DNA of 64,000 nucleotides, taken from the NCBI GenBank assembly GCA_028671895.1, contig JAPMAC010000207.1:4650001-4714000 (forward strand), in the 5' to 3' direction. Within the stretch, counting starts at the first letter, position 1. Every line of letters starts with the position of its first letter. This document shows, in pieces, positions 33,620-45,330 of the stretch. This stretch comes from Oenanthe sinensis (lineage: Eukaryota; Streptophyta; Magnoliopsida; Apiales; Apiaceae). Below the pieces are notes generated by a model. The model saw nothing but the letters and a program-made list of their open reading frames with translations, was not told where the DNA came from and ran no database searches. A program made the position numbers and the translations under genes.

Positions 33620-35483
33620 CGACAGTATTCAGAATAACGTTTCTGACTCTCGCTCTATTTTTGAAAATACGAATACCTGCTCTACTCCTAGAGCCTTTAT
33701 AAACACGACCTTATATCTATAATATCTTATAGCATATAAACCAGAACGTTTGGGAAAGATTAAACATCAATTAAATCAGTTCGTAATTCCTATAAGCCGT
33801 TATATCACATCAACAATTTTCAAACACAACAGTAGTATATAAAATACAGGTTTCGAAACTTGCATACGTAGTAATGAAAATATTTTAATACGTAAAAACA
33901 TAGGGTTAGAAAACTTGCATAAGCGTAATTTAATTTCATATGCAAAATCAAGAATATAACATTTTGAAAATAAAAGTATAAGGTTGGGAAAACTTGGTTG
34001 GAGTCCAACATACGTTCACAGAGTCCCTCTCATTCCGGATTTTCTATCAATAGATATCATAATCTCGATTAGTACCCTTAATCTAAAATACTAGTAAGTA
34101 TAATCGCAAATCGAGTCCAATTATGACACTTAAACTTGTGCTTAGTCATTTTACTAACACTTATCTTACCCGACATTCATCTCCTCGGGTTTATCTTGAC
34201 CATTCATATATTGTCTTGTCAATAGATTTTAATCTAATCTTTTACTCCAATACATAGTCATGTTATTTCTCAACATCTTTCGTGTTTTAACCGACTCAAG
34301 ATTATCCTTTTATCCTGGCCAAACTGGCTCATCAAAACAGTACCCCTATAGTTGACTTTTTTGAGAATTACTATTACACAACTCGCACTCCAACATTTTT
34401 ATTAAATCATAAAATTCATAATTAAATACGAAACCACCTCCAGGAGCTTATTCAGTATTTTTATTAATTATTAAAAATATTTTGATTTGGAAACATGAGT
34501 TTAAATTGGTGGAATGCATTTTAAAATTCGAGTCAACTATGGGGTTTTACTATTTACACCGCTTTCACTAAAACCTTGATTTCTCCCAAACCGTTAACTC
34601 AATCATCACACCATTTTCTCGTAGATGATCTAGAGAGTGTCTAGAAAAATATGATTCAAAATGTTTTTCTGATCAGAGGGGTGAAATTCCAGAAGCTTCA
34701 GTGTTTATGCATTGGAGGTTTTTCATGATTTCACTTGGAGCAACCTTTTTTCCGACATTTTTATAAAATTGAAAAATTACCGTTTTAGCACAAAACATTT
34801 TTGTTATCTTACCAACTGTCCAAGGTAATTATCATCCAAATTTCATAATTTTAAGCTTTGCTTGGTGTTATTTGCTTTTTATGTTTGTATAACTTGCATG
34901 TAATGTATATGGCTGGTCTTGGTTGATTTAAAATCAAAAGTCCAAGGCAAGTACTAAAGTTCTATGAATTAAGGATCTTATTTTCTACTTTTCCATGATT
35001 TGTGGAACCATGTTTCTAACTAATACTTGGTTGGCTTGTAATTCCTAGTTAGGCTTGCATGGCTTCCTTGTTTGTTTAATTCCTGATACGTTATTCGTTC
35101 ATCGCTTGATCCTAATGTTAATCACAATTTTCTTACAAAATGTTTCGTCGCGTAGCATTCACTATAATTGTTCTTAATACTTTAAATATTTTGGCTAAAC
35201 TTATATCCAATAAAATTCCATGTTATAGGATTCGTGTCACGCCGGGATTCTCATGTTCCTTAATATCCCGTAAATTATTAAACAAATAGTAAAAGTTAAA
35301 ATTTTCAGATTCTGACAACTTTTGCATTCACTCATTTGCTTTATATAACAATATTACATCCTCGGATTTCCAATATTCAATCACTTACTTAGTGTGGGCT
35401 AAAAAGGTTTTCAAAAATCCGTACAATCACTATTCATCAGGGCCTTTTATATAAAAAATGTCAAAAATACAGGTTATTACAGT
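33620..35483 (-). repeat. Element F LTR, second half
   Basis: Continues the LTR broken by E and ends GGTTATTACA, after which GTTTACGCTCCTTAAAAGG looks like the complement of a gypsy polypurine region. From 34201 to about 34854 it matches 39080-39735, a second partial LTR. No coding sequence is recognised. Confidence 0.6.
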
Positions 35484-38400
35484 TTACGCTCCTTAAAAGG
35501 ATGTCATCGTCGGAATCTAAACAAAAGTAACTAAGGTTTGTCTCTTCAACCTTCTGATTCATCCATACACTCTTTCTAGCATTATGGTTTTGTTGCTCCA
35601 CACTTGTTATTTTCGGTCATTGATCCCTACAAGTCGTAAGACACATTTGGTTACCATCTCTACGATTTTCTATTCTAACACATGCCTAGCATCCGCATTG
35701 TTCTTTCGTAATAAATATTAGGGCAGGTGAGGTTTTCATATTATAAATATTACGAAACAGCGCCAACGTATATGCGTTTTCTATCATGCTTCAGAACCTA
35801 CTAATATTAATATCCTCGAGCTTAACTTCTCTCATATGCCAAATCTTGTTTCCACTTTCCACGATAATATTTCTAGAAAAGTGAAGTCTTTCACTTGATT
35901 AGTGTACATGTGGGTTCCTTCTCGATACACAAATATTTCCTCGTTCTTTGTCTTAGTCCTAATGTGAGGGAGATCGACACTTTTCTTCAGTACAAAACTT
36001 CGTAAGGTGGCTTGGCTACATTCTGAATGGTAACTATTTTCGTATGAAAACTCTATCCGTAGTAAGTGATTTTCCTAACTCCTTTCGATACCCAAGGCAT
36101 AAACCTTTTATGAAGAACTAACTTTTCTCGAGATTTTAATTGGAGATGCTTTTGTCGAATATCATTGTAACAAAATGATCAGAGTGATTTAAAGATAAAC
36201 AAAATCACTCTCAAATGTATATGAGAAGAGGAAATTTTTATTTTTTTTTTATGAATGGGAACAACCATATATGTAATTGTGATGGAAAGTCTTTAGTATT
36301 ATTTGTCTTTTCAACACATAATTGGGCGACGTTCCACCAGACTTTTGTCACACAGACAAGAAGTCACACCATATGTATTGTAAATCCCAATCGGATGACG
36401 AATTGTCAAAATATAGGAAGAAGGAGAAAATGATGTTGAAAAGATGTGTGGAGTTTTCCTTCCTTAATGTGTTATGAAACTTTATCATAAAACAAGTTCG
36501 TACTTATCTAGGAATCGATCTTACAAGGTCTCAAACCCACCATCCCAACTCTAGACTTTCGGATTGAATATCTCTATGTCACTCATGTTCCTCATAAATC
36601 CTAAACTCTCGGTTGTGCAATTTAAGGCTTTTATATCACAGGTACGGATACTATAGCTATCAGCTGCGATTATGAGTCGGTTACCTTAAAGAACATTTAT
36701 AACGACCTGTAGTCCACAAGTTCTCACCTTCTTTAGTAAATTGGGTCTTTCCTAATTCCCAACAATTTCAATACGTCAACACATCTCCTTTATTAATCAT
36801 TAATTTCTGAAAATTTAAATTTACTCATCCAAAACTTACACTTTAGAGAAAATGACACAATATCTTTTCTCTTTCTAAGACTAATTACACTTGCTCTTCG
36901 TTCTCTCTCTTCATCTTTTGTAGATCAAAATATCATTTATGAAAACTATGGACATTTATTCAATTATTTCTTAAAATTCTATTGATTAAATTCATAAAAG
37001 TTATAGATGCATTCATTAATCCAACTGACATCCTAGAACTCATAATGTTCATAACTCTTGTCGAATGCAACTTTGGGCAATTCATCTAGGTCAATCTTTA
37101 TTTCAGGATATTTGATCATCAAATCTATCCTCGAAGGATAAATTATGTCTCCAAATGGTCGGATAATATCTATCTATGGTTAGGATATTCATTCCTAATT
37201 ATAATCTTAATCAATATTGGCAATCAACACACTGACTCATGGCGCTATCCTTTTCTTTAACAATCAAAACAGGTGCACCTCATGGTGATACTTTCAATCT
37301 TCTCATGCCTTTCTCTAATACTTCTTTTACTTGATTGATTAATCCTTTTTATCTTGGTAGGTGCAAACTTCTAATATGACTCTGATGCTAGTGTTGTTCC
37401 TGACACTAGATCGATGGTGAATTCTAAACCTTTATTAGATAGTACCTCATAAGATCGCTGATAATTACATACTCAACCCATTAACTACTACATACTTTTT
37501 TTTTCAAGTATTTCCTATTTCGTACCAATCACAGTTACCCAATAACCTATCATCCAAGTGTAATAGATCTTTCACTTCCATCGTAATCAAAATCCCTTAG
37601 TATTTCTCTCTGTCCTTGAACACAACTTCATCACTATCGTGTAATCTTAACCTTCACTATTTTATCTCTATCGTTAGTTTGAGCATCCTTATGCAGACGA
37701 TATTTTTATCTTGACATTACATCTATTCTCTTTTCTCAAAAGAAATTAAATCTCCGTTGAATGGTACTAGTAAATATTCATACAATATTACTCTTCCTAC
37801 CTCAGTCTTGCACTCTCGAATCACCACTCCTTACGCTTCCACATTTTATTATAGCAATTTCCTGAATCATCACCAGTTAATAAGTTATATCCATCACAAC
37901 AATTTTATTTGGTCACAACATACAAGACAACCACTCAGCAACTATTGTAAACTTTAATTCATAATATTCCATACATAGATTATTTCGTCCTAGTCCCAAT
38001 TTCAAGTTCATTCAACCTCCCAAATATTTAGGAAAGTATTTACAAGATACACAACCTAGTTCTAGTAATAAATAGATTCACTTAAGAATTTAATACTTAC
38101 TCTCATGAAGAAACAATTTCTAGGCTTGACTATACACAATGATTATTCTACCAGCTCTGGTTTAGAATCAGCTCTGGGTTATACCCTTCTTGGATTTCCC
38201 CTTCAATCACGGGTCTTCGATGAATTAAACTCATGGGTGACACTTTTTGATGGTGAAACATGTAGGTGCCAAAATACGTTGACGCTTATTAAATATATCC
38301 TTATCACTATTCATATTAGCAGGGTTGTCATATTTCTCGATAGGTTATCAAACACAATACATGAGATATGTCGGATAAATATTACCTATCAGGTTGCTAT

Positions 38401-38650
38401 CTAAGGGGATATTCCTCACAACTTGTACCAATTTCATGTTCATACATCTATCTTCTAGTCCGTCCGACAATCACTTTTCGAAAACTAGAGGTCTACACGA
38501 TCTAGGGTATATTATCAAAAGTACGAGACATACTGTTCATTATGTAGTGTCATTCAAGTCACACCTAAGGATCTACAATTGTATTACAGGACCTCTTTCC
38601 CCAGACCATTTATCTCAACTAAACCATTAAATTCTCAATGTTTGCTCGGA
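35484..38650 (-). pseudogene. Element F pol remnant (Ty3/gypsy RT recognisable)
   Basis: Read on the minus strand, about 37460-36950 resembles chromovirus-type RT. An EFTIDLVSGT-like start precedes AP-like words, IVK-KDSAM, NILTIDRYYP (compare the usual K-NKYPLPRID) and then LDELPKVAFDKSYEHYEF, the counterpart of the conserved EDIPKTAFRTRYGHYEF region. Stops occur every few dozen codons. Integrase should lie at 35500-36900 and protease at 37500-38600 by position, but I cannot identify their motifs. This is the most decayed coding region in the window. Confidence 0.6.
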
Positions 38651-39086
38651 CTCCCTTTCTGGCCGGAGTCCTACCACTAGTAGAGGAGCTTCGTACCAAC
38701 AACTACATACTAGGTCATTCATACTTTTTATCCAGACCACAAAGGGGATCACTTTGATTAGAATGTGTAGGTCACCTACGCTAAGGGGCTCACTTTGATC
38801 AGAAAATAGTTAATATACTTAGAAGATACAATAAAGGTGCGTATTAACTCCTTGTTGCGACTCTATACCGTATCAATACCATGCATCGTCTTGACAATTT
38901 ATCTCAACCTCCTATGCTCAATAGAACACTCGAAATATTTTATACTTATCAACTTTGTACAAAATATATTTTTGCCTCTTCCGGAACGGTCTCGCTAGTT
39001 TCCCGTCCAAAATCAATATCCCAAATGTCATTCATAATCTCCTCACTACTAATTCCAAGTAGGTGACCTATTCTTAACTCATTCAT
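38651..39086 (-). other. Element F 5' internal remnant
   Basis: Occupies the gag/leader position. Bases 39002-39086 match 11445-11526. Nothing is recognisable as protein. Near 38740-38810 a short duplication of CACTTTGATTAGAA/CACTTTGATCAGAA words occurs. The element A target CCCGT is seen here unoccupied at 39002-39006. Confidence 0.5.
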
Positions 39087-40225
39087 ATACTGTTTTGTCA
39101 ACAGATTTTAATCTAATACTTTACTCCAATACATAGTCATGTTATTTCTCAACATCTTTCATGGTTTAACCGACTCAAGATTATCCTTATATCCTGGCCA
39201 AAGTGGCTCGTCAAAATAGTGCCCCTAGAGTTGACTTTTCTAAGAATTACTATTACACGACTCACAGTCCAACATTTTTATTAAATCAGAAAATTCATAA
39301 TTAAATACGAAACCACCTCAAGGAGCTTCTTGAGTATTTTATTAATTATCAAAAATATTTTAATTTGGAACACATGAATTTAAATAGGTGAAATGTATTT
39401 TAAAATACGAGTCAACTACGAAATTTTACTATTTACACCGCTTTCACTAAAACCTTGATTTCTCACAAATCGTTAACTCAATTGACACACCGTTTTTCGT
39501 GGATGATCTAGAGAGTGTCTAGAACAAAATAATTCAAAAAAAATTCTGGTCAGAGGGGTGAAATTCCAGCAGCTTCAGTGTTTATGCAGTGGAGGTTTTT
39601 AATTATTTCACTTCGCACAACCTTCTTTCCGACATTTTTATAAAATTGAAAAATTACCTTTTTAACACGAAACTATTTTGGTTATCTTACCAACTGTCCA
39701 AGGTAATTATCATCCAAATTTCATAATTTTATCCAACCCTTAAGTAGTCATTTATACCTTCAAAGTGAGTACAAGACATCAGTTTGGTTCCCTTGCGCAA
39801 CTTTCACTAAAATGGACTTATCTCTTAAACTGTAAATCTTATTGACATCATTTTTATACCAAAACAAGCTAAAAATGAAGACCTACACAATATCCAGAAA
39901 TATTGAATTGACAGTTCGTAAATATTGGTCAAAACAGGCCTATATGCAAACGGGCATTACGATGGCTATAACCGTAACGATTTCCGAATTTAACTATGTT
40001 AAATCCATTTAACATCAACCAAATCATGAACCCAAACATTTTTACTAAATATCAGTTTATAAACTTCATAAAATCATCACCATCATCAACCCATATTATT
40101 CAACCAACAATATTCAACCATTTACATCGAAACTCCTTAAATCAACATAAACTTAAACATAAATCAAACTCTAGCTTATAGCTTAAAGTAAATCAAAGGG
40201 TTTGAAAGGCATAGGTGTACTAACT
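39087..40225 (-). repeat. Element F truncated LTR fragment
   Basis: Bases 39080-39735 match 34201-34854 of the other F LTR. The outer part of the LTR and its primer site are missing; the internal region joins the LTR at CATTCATA (39080-39087). From 39736 to 40225 the match ends. That stretch has no gene and is AT-rich, and its origin is uncertain. Element C is inserted at 40226. Confidence 0.6.
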
Positions 40226-40756
40226 TGTAACACTTAATTTCTATGTAACTCAACTAGGTAAAAGATAAAACAACAGCAAAACAAGAGAAACTGAAGAAGC
40301 ACATGGAATCAATCAACTGAAGAAATGGTAATGATACTTGGTAACTACAAGTAACTAATTTGATTAATCCAGAATGCCTAAGTGAGAAGAAGTTCAATCT
40401 CAGTATTGCTCATGCCCTAACTTATCTAATGGAGAATCAAATTAATGTCAAAGAAGTATCAAGAAGACCAAAGTGATTTCATGTAATGCATCTCAACAAC
40501 TGGATAATGTAAAGATTAATCAACAAATGAGAACTGACATTCAGAAGCAAGAACCCCTTCAAGACTAGTCACTTATGAACCAGACCATTGCATCAAGTGT
40601 CAGGACATTGAAGGTAAGTTCATGTCAGTGATAGAAGATCTCATTTGAATGGAGTGAGGAAAAGAAATTGAAGAAGCTAGGGAAACTTACTCATAAAGGT
40701 TAATCCACAATTAGTCACTAAAGAAAGTCAACATTGAATGAGTACATTGTTGCCAA

Positions 40757-41012
40757 GGCAAATGTCGATCCACAGCAGATCGAGATGCGGATCGAGATTT
40801 ATAATTGAAGTAAAACATCAAGGCAAATCTCGATACATGATAGATCGAGATCGAGATCGAGATTCTCACAGATTAAGATCGAGATCCTCACAGATCGAGA
40901 TCGAGATTTTCATAGATCGAGATCGAGATTTTCTCAGATCGAGATTGAGATCGAGATTGAAATCCAAGATCGAGATTGAGTTGGATCCAGGCCGAGATCG
41001 AGATGCGGGTTG
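40757..41012 (+). repeat. GATCGAGAT array in the element C LTR
   Basis: About 250 bp of irregular GATCGAGAT and CACAGATCGAGATCGAGAT units, started by AAGGCAAATSTCGAT (S is G or C). Its translation is a meaningless Arg/Asp/Ser-rich frame. A related array with the same AAGGCAAATCTCGAT start occurs in this element's 3' region (63587-63875). The LTR array ends about 140 bp before the TATA box. Confidence 0.85.
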
Positions 41013-41150
41013 ACATGTAGCATTCAATGTTCAAGGGATAAGTGGCTTATTGTGAACGGTTGATCCAGAGTGGTTGGGAGAGTACTTTTTGTTGTCGAGT
41101 CCTGATTGAGCCACGTACACAAAAAGGACAAGATCAAGTCTACACGACAT

Positions 41151-41158
41151 TATAAAAG
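41151..41158 (+). promoter_or_regulatory. Probable TATA box of the element C LTR
   Basis: TATAAAAG, downstream of the GATCGAGAT array and about 310 bp before the LTR end. It is a good plant TATA match in the expected place. Confidence 0.55.
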
Positions 41159-41463
41159 TAGCACTTTGTTTTATTTGTAAAAATAGCAATCTCTGTATTT
41201 TCTACTGAATATTTTTTCAAAGAGAGCATTTACTGTAAAAAGAAAGTGAGAGAGAATTAGTTGAATCAAGCTTTAATTGTTGTATTTATTGTTCAACTGA
41301 TTATGATACTTTTATGAATGTTGTAGCAAATCCTTCAATGAATATAAAGATATATTCTTGAAATTCTGTGTCATCATTTATTACCTGCATTTATTTTATA
41401 TTCTCTCATTATTCGAAACAGTTGTATTCACCCCCCCCTCTACAACACTTTGGACCTAACAAT

Positions 41464-41475
41464 TGGTATCAGAGC
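41464..41475 (+). other. Element C primer-binding site (Met-tRNA type)
   Basis: TGGTATCAGAGC, two bases after the LTR end. The surrounding ACCTAACAATTGGTATCAG is shared with element A. Confidence 0.95.
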
Positions 41476-42000
41476 TTCCTGTTAAACACATCTAACAGAG
41501 ATCCTACTGTGTTGTTTGAGTTGGTTCTTGAAAATCCCAGATCTATTTTTTTTGAAGTTTGTGCCGAAAGCTTCTATTTGGTTCTTCATGAAAAGTTCAT
41601 AGATCTAAAAAGTTCTGAGTCCTGGTGTAAGGAATATTTGTACAATATTTCAAAAGGTTGTACTTAAAGAGCTTTCTGGGTTTTCTTGTGGTCAAAAATC
41701 TGGTTATAAAAGAATATTTGATTGGTTGACTAGGTAACTTGAATCAACTGGTTGACTAAACAAAAAGGTCACTTTCGAACTTCTGTCAACCAAAAAGTGG
41801 ACAACCTTTTTGTTTGGACTTGAAAATTTTATGGACCCTGCCACTGTTCCTGTGATTAAAACTAACTTGCTTGAATCTTAAGTGCAAAACCCATTGGATA
41901 TTAAGTGTTAGATATTTAAAGTGAGATAATCAATTTTTCAAGTAAATACAATTTATTGTAATTTGAAAAGTGTATTATCTTAATTTTAAACTTCATTAAA
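41476..42000 (+). other. Element C leader
   Basis: About 525 bp between primer site and gag. It includes the end of a 99-codon frame with no match. No repeats like those in the A and B leaders are visible, and it is much shorter than theirs. Confidence 0.6.
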
Positions 42001-42486
42001 ATGGCCGCCGTACACAGATTTAAGATACCTCCTTTTGATGCACAACACTATGACGAATGGACCGGAAGAATGAAAGCCTACGTTGAATCAATAAACAAGG
42101 TATACTTGAGAATATTAGAGAACGGTCCATATATACCCATGAAAATTGAGCCAGAGCGAATGGAAGGAGGGATACTAATACCATCCCGGTCTGTTCCTAA
42201 AGAGGAAATGGAGTTTTCAGACGCAGATAAAGAATTGGTTGGTATGGATGCGTCGTTACGCAACGTCATAATTGAATCCCTAGACTCAGAGTACTACGTT
42301 CAGATAAAGGGATTAAAAACAGCTAAAGCCATGTGGGATAAACTGGCAGTAGTGATGGAGGGGACCGAGGAAGTTAGAGATAATCACAAGCGCATTCTGA
42401 TATCTGAATATGAATCGTTTAGATGCGAGCGAGGAGAAAGTGTAGCGGATGTTTACAAACGTTACAGTAAATTACTTATCGAGCTG
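42001..42486 (+). pseudogene. gag: Element C gag, N-terminal part (interrupted by element B)
   Basis: ATG at 42001 opens a clean frame with copia gag features: FKIPPFDAQHYDEWTGRMKAY at the start, AKAMWDKLAVVMEGTEEV, and a C-terminal ESVADVYKRYSKLLIEL. This is the UBN2-type capsid region. The frame is cut at codon 162 by the LTR of element B, which supplies a false stop two codons later. It resumes in the same frame at 56392 after B, so gag was open when B arrived. Confidence 0.9.
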
Positions 42487-44324
42487 TGTTAGGCCCCGGA
42501 AGTATCGTAGAAGGGGGGTTGAATACGATACTCACTAAATCAAAAAATTCTTTCGAATCTTTTGCGGATAAATAATTTAGAGTTCGGTTATTGGGCTCGT
42601 GTTCTTGAGGTGAATAGTGTTTACGGAGCTGTTTACTAATTTTCTGTGTTTAGGATTAATCAGTTCGGTTCTAGAAAATCAGCAGTAAAATAAACAACAC
42701 AAGATTCGGGGAATATATCATTGATAAATATAAACCCTGAGGTTGCTACACCCGACCAACAAATCCGGTCCGAAGAACAAGTTCTTCGCTGCTTAACAAA
42801 AACATATAACTCTCAATTTCCTATACAAGTATTTCTAGATCAGTACAAAGGAAACTAAGACCGTAGAGAGTGATATATAGTGGCCCTGAACATTTTCCGT
42901 TAAGGGACTGGCCACTAATACATCTCCGGTGAGGAGGTATAGATTTTCTGACCGTTCTCTCCTCTCCGGCTTGCCTTCTCTATCTCTGGTTATTTTTGTA
43001 GTGTTGTTGAAGACTCTCCAAATGAATGGCTCTGCTTCAATATATGTGTAGTCTTTTTCAGTACAGCTACGTGGCTTCATGTGGTCCAAGTAACTGAGTT
43101 GCTTCTTCACTTCTGTTTTTCCTTAAGTATCGGAACAATTTACTGAGTAATTGTTTAAGTATCGATGAGTCTGTAACATAACTATCGGACACTTAAAAAC
43201 AATTCCTGAAGTAAAATAAATTACTTCACACATTGGTAACCATCGAAATTATTCCTGCAGTTAATAACAATCGGAAATTCCTTCTAGTTTTAACAACTAT
43301 CGGAAAGTGGTAGCATTTCTTTTTATTTCCTTTACCCGATAGTTAGAAACTATCGGCTAGTGATTATTCCCTTTTATTTTGTTTTCATCAATTCTTTGAT
43401 TTCACCCGATGGTTGTTAACCATCTGTGAATAGGACAAAATAGGAATAAGACGAAATAGCTTGACCAAGTTGACTTCTGGATACAGCTTCTGTAGTCTTC
43501 TTTACTTAGCCAAATTCGAACCTGATAATCCCTTAATATATTTTCTTCCACTGCAACCAAGTCTAATAAATATTTCCTTGTTAATTCGACCTTGATTTAT
43601 TCTGGGTTTAGTCACATACCACTTCACTTGTTACTAATTTAATCATACAGCCAATTCTTCTTAATCAATGATGCAATTCTCAATCTCTTTTGTGTTGACG
43701 TTTGGTGCAACTGGTCTGGTTCACAAACGACTAACACGATCTTGATATTCACATCTTCTTTACAATACAATTGACTTTGTTCCTTGTTGATTAGAAGTGC
43801 TTCGATTGTAAGTACATTGGAATCCTCTGGCACTTATGCTGAACCACAAAATTATCTGAAACCCTGAACATCTTCGAACTTTATCCTTCACTGAAGTCTG
43901 AACATATGAATGAACTTCCTCCAGCAATCTATAGTAGACTCCAAGATTCCATCTAATATTTTGATTCTTTGTATTTGCCGTATATTCTATCTTCTCGATT
44001 CCTGTACTTGAGCTCTGCAATTCATTGCTTGACTGATTCGCAGATTTGGATCACTAGAATCTTTCTGGTACTTTGACAACTGCTTCACTGCTTCCACATC
44101 CTTGAATACTTCAACCTTTATTCTTCACTAAGGCATGAACATATTAATGAACTTCTTCCAGTGAGCTAATGCTTCAAGTCTGTAGATTTCTTCTTTATCC
44201 TTTGTCTTTACCAAGTCTTCATGTCTTCCTGATTCCGGTGATAAATTCATATTATTTACACGTCCTGTTCTTGTATTGAGTTATAACCCTATGTTATATA
44301 TAGGTCTATACATACATCCTTTCA
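42487..44324 (-). repeat. Element B 3' LTR (lower coordinates)
   Basis: Reads TGTTAGGCCCCGGAAG on the + strand and ends CATCCTTTCA, with the complement of the polypurine tract (ATCTCCCCCTATTT) immediately after. On the minus strand a TATA-like CTATATATCA lies at 42871-42880. A CGATAGTTA array covers about 43120-43430. Confidence 0.95.
43120..43430 (-). repeat. CGATAGTTA / TAACTATCG motif array in the element B LTR
   Basis: Words such as AACTATCGGACAC, TAACCATCG, TAACAATCGG, AACAACTATCGGA and CCCGATAGTTAGAAACTATCGG in pieces recur about ten times in both orientations. The other LTR has the same array near 55190-55495. The motif also occurs in the leader at 53805-53860. Read in LTR orientation the array lies upstream of the TATA box, as in elements A and C. 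Confidence 0.75.
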
Positions 44325-45330
44325 ATCTCCCCCTATTTGTTTGGTAGAGATTAACAAGCAAATCCCTAGAGGATAACTCAACTAACTACAAGAAAATATT
44401 AATGCTCTAGACTTGTAAATAATACTACTTGGGTTCTGGATCATATAATACATTTCCAGATTTCTATAAAGTAAAGAGAAATAGAAAATGAGTGTTCCTT
44501 TAGCACTGAACGCATCTTCAATAGATATCATCTTCATTCCTCTGTGTTTGAGCTTTTCTCTGCTTCAAAATCCTTCATTGTTTGACCTATAAAGAACTTA
44601 TCATAAACTGAGCTTCATAAGAATCAAAATTCCTGGGAACATCTTCAATAAAATATAGAACATTGCTCAAATAATGTTCTCCCCCTGAGAATGTGATTCT
44701 TTTTCTTTTTCTTCTTCTCCCTTTAAATAATCAATGGAAATGTCAATTCTTTTCTGTACATCCCACTTGGATGAGGAATCCTCTTCTGACAACTCCTTTC
44801 AAGTATAGGATATAGTTTCTTGATTCTCCCAAGTATAGGATCAGAAGATAAGATTTTCTTCTTTTTCTTGTCTAAAATCTCCCCCTAAGGATATTAATGT
44901 CTCTTAAGGATACGAACCCCCTTTTTCTAAGGATCTTCCCTTAAGGATCCAGGATACGAACCCCTTTAGGATATTAACTTTTCCCAAGTATGAGGATAAG
45001 ACTTTATTAACTTCTCCTTTTTCTCCCTATAAATTCTCCCCCTTAGTTGAGGAATCCTCCAATGGCCCACTTTTGAATGGTTTGTCTTCCAAAAAAGGTT
45101 CTCGTCTGTCATTTATCGGAAAAAATATAGTAGCTTTTCTTTCAGAAGTAGCAAGTAGCAAGGGTAAGTGTTTGACTTAAGGTTTCCTCACTTCTACTAC
45201 GTTCTGTTGGTGTTTACACTCAAGTGTCGAGCACTTAGAAGTGTTTAACTCTTTCTCTCCCTATCTCTCACTCAAGTGTATCTCTCCCTCACTTTCACTT
45301 AAGTGTTTCTCTCTCTCTCACTTTCACTCT
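44325..45330 (-). other. 3' region of element B with multiple polypurine tracts
   Basis: Complements of AGGGGGAG tracts lie near 44326, 44678, 44880 and 45036, the same number as in A. At 45215-45330 are the CACTTAAGTG/CACTCAAGTG palindromes and AGAGAG runs seen in A. There is no gene. The tract at 44326 adjoins the LTR and is the likely functional one. Confidence 0.75.

Larger units (their letters stand above)
40226..41461 (+). repeat. Element C 5' LTR (1236 bp)
   Basis: Begins TGTAACACTTAATTTC and ends TTTGGACCTAACA, two bases before the primer site. It contains a GATCGAGAT array (40757-41012), TATAAAAG at 41151-41158 and a run of nine C (41431-41439) near the 3' end, in the same position as the C7 run of A and B. 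The matching 3' LTR lies beyond the window, so age cannot be judged. Confidence 0.88.

Noticed and set aside
35484..39086. A host gene on the minus strand between E and C
   Set aside because: The only recognisable protein signal is Ty3/gypsy RT at about 36950-37460, and the flanks are LTR sequence of the same element.
40738..41013. A 91-codon Asp/Arg/Ser-rich protein
   Set aside because: It is a by-product of reading the GATCGAGAT array inside an LTR.
41001..41040. Cellular promoter or gene start beside the GATCGA array
   Set aside because: Position inside a complete LTR followed by a primer site explains it.
43639..44020. Two overlapping conserved peptides, repeated at 55702-56104
   Set aside because: They lie inside the two LTRs of element B; open by chance and duplicated with the LTR.
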